DNA of 36,524 nt from Streptosporangiales bacterium (GTDB taxonomy: Bacteria; Actinomycetota; Actinomycetes; Streptosporangiales; Streptosporangiaceae). The stretch covers positions 1-36,524 of the forward strand of contig WHSL01000035.1 in the NCBI GenBank assembly GCA_009380095.1. The letters are read 5' to 3'. Within the stretch, counting starts at the first letter, position 1. Each line of letters opens with the position of its first letter. Both the position numbers and the translations under genes were made by a program. The notes below the pieces were generated by a model. That model did no database searches, had not been told where the DNA came from, and saw nothing but the letters and a program-made list of their open reading frames with translations. Below, piece by piece: positions 36,517-36,524 of the stretch.

Positions 36517-36524
36517 GCGCGGAA

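Overview
The window is chromosomal DNA from a very GC-rich actinomycete. Codon use is strongly GC3-biased, GTG and TTG starts are common, and the core gene order rimP-nusA-ylxR-infB-DUF503-rbfA-nrnA-truB-ribF-rpsO-pnp-M16 peptidase, with dapB and proS nearby, is that of Actinobacteria. The accessory genes (a DUF574-type methyltransferase, paired ferritin-like DUF4439-type proteins, small secreted two-cysteine proteins) suggest a filamentous actinomycete, perhaps Streptosporangiales. That placement is inference. No rRNA, tRNA, CRISPR array or insertion sequence was recognised.

Layout. 1-604 is the 3' part of a cyclase-family hydrolase gene. 649-2914 is a divergent TetR regulator and 14-TM drug exporter pair sharing an operator-like region. 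2925-5936 (minus) is a four-gene molybdate unit, HTH-TOBE regulator then modA, modB and modC, coupled by 4-base overlaps and preceded by a doubled GCATATGC site. 6057-6800 is dapB, divergent from a Nudix gene, followed by a wrecked GH28 glycosidase gene. 7790-21347 (minus) is the long translation/RNA-processing block, punctuated by hairpins after infB, rpsO and pnp.

21628-23979 is a decayed siderophore-uptake locus. A perfect-looking iron-regulator box still stands in front of two permease genes, an ATPase gene and a binding-protein gene, all broken by internal deletions and frameshifts; one frameshift is a visible 7-bp tandem duplication. It sits between rimP and two ferritin-like genes (24062-25106). 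Then follow an alpha/beta hydrolase, a small membrane protein, proS (minus), an uncharacterised 206-aa protein, a DUF574-type methyltransferase and a Dabb-domain protein.

30814-32247 is the most novel part: three tandem genes for small secreted proteins sharing a two-cysteine hydrophobic core, each followed by its own strong terminator hairpin. They resemble chaplins in size and layout but not in sequence, and may be a distinct cell-surface protein family. The window ends with a membrane protein, a serine beta-lactamase-like hydrolase, an orphan extracellular solute-binding lipoprotein and a phosphonatase-like HAD hydrolase.
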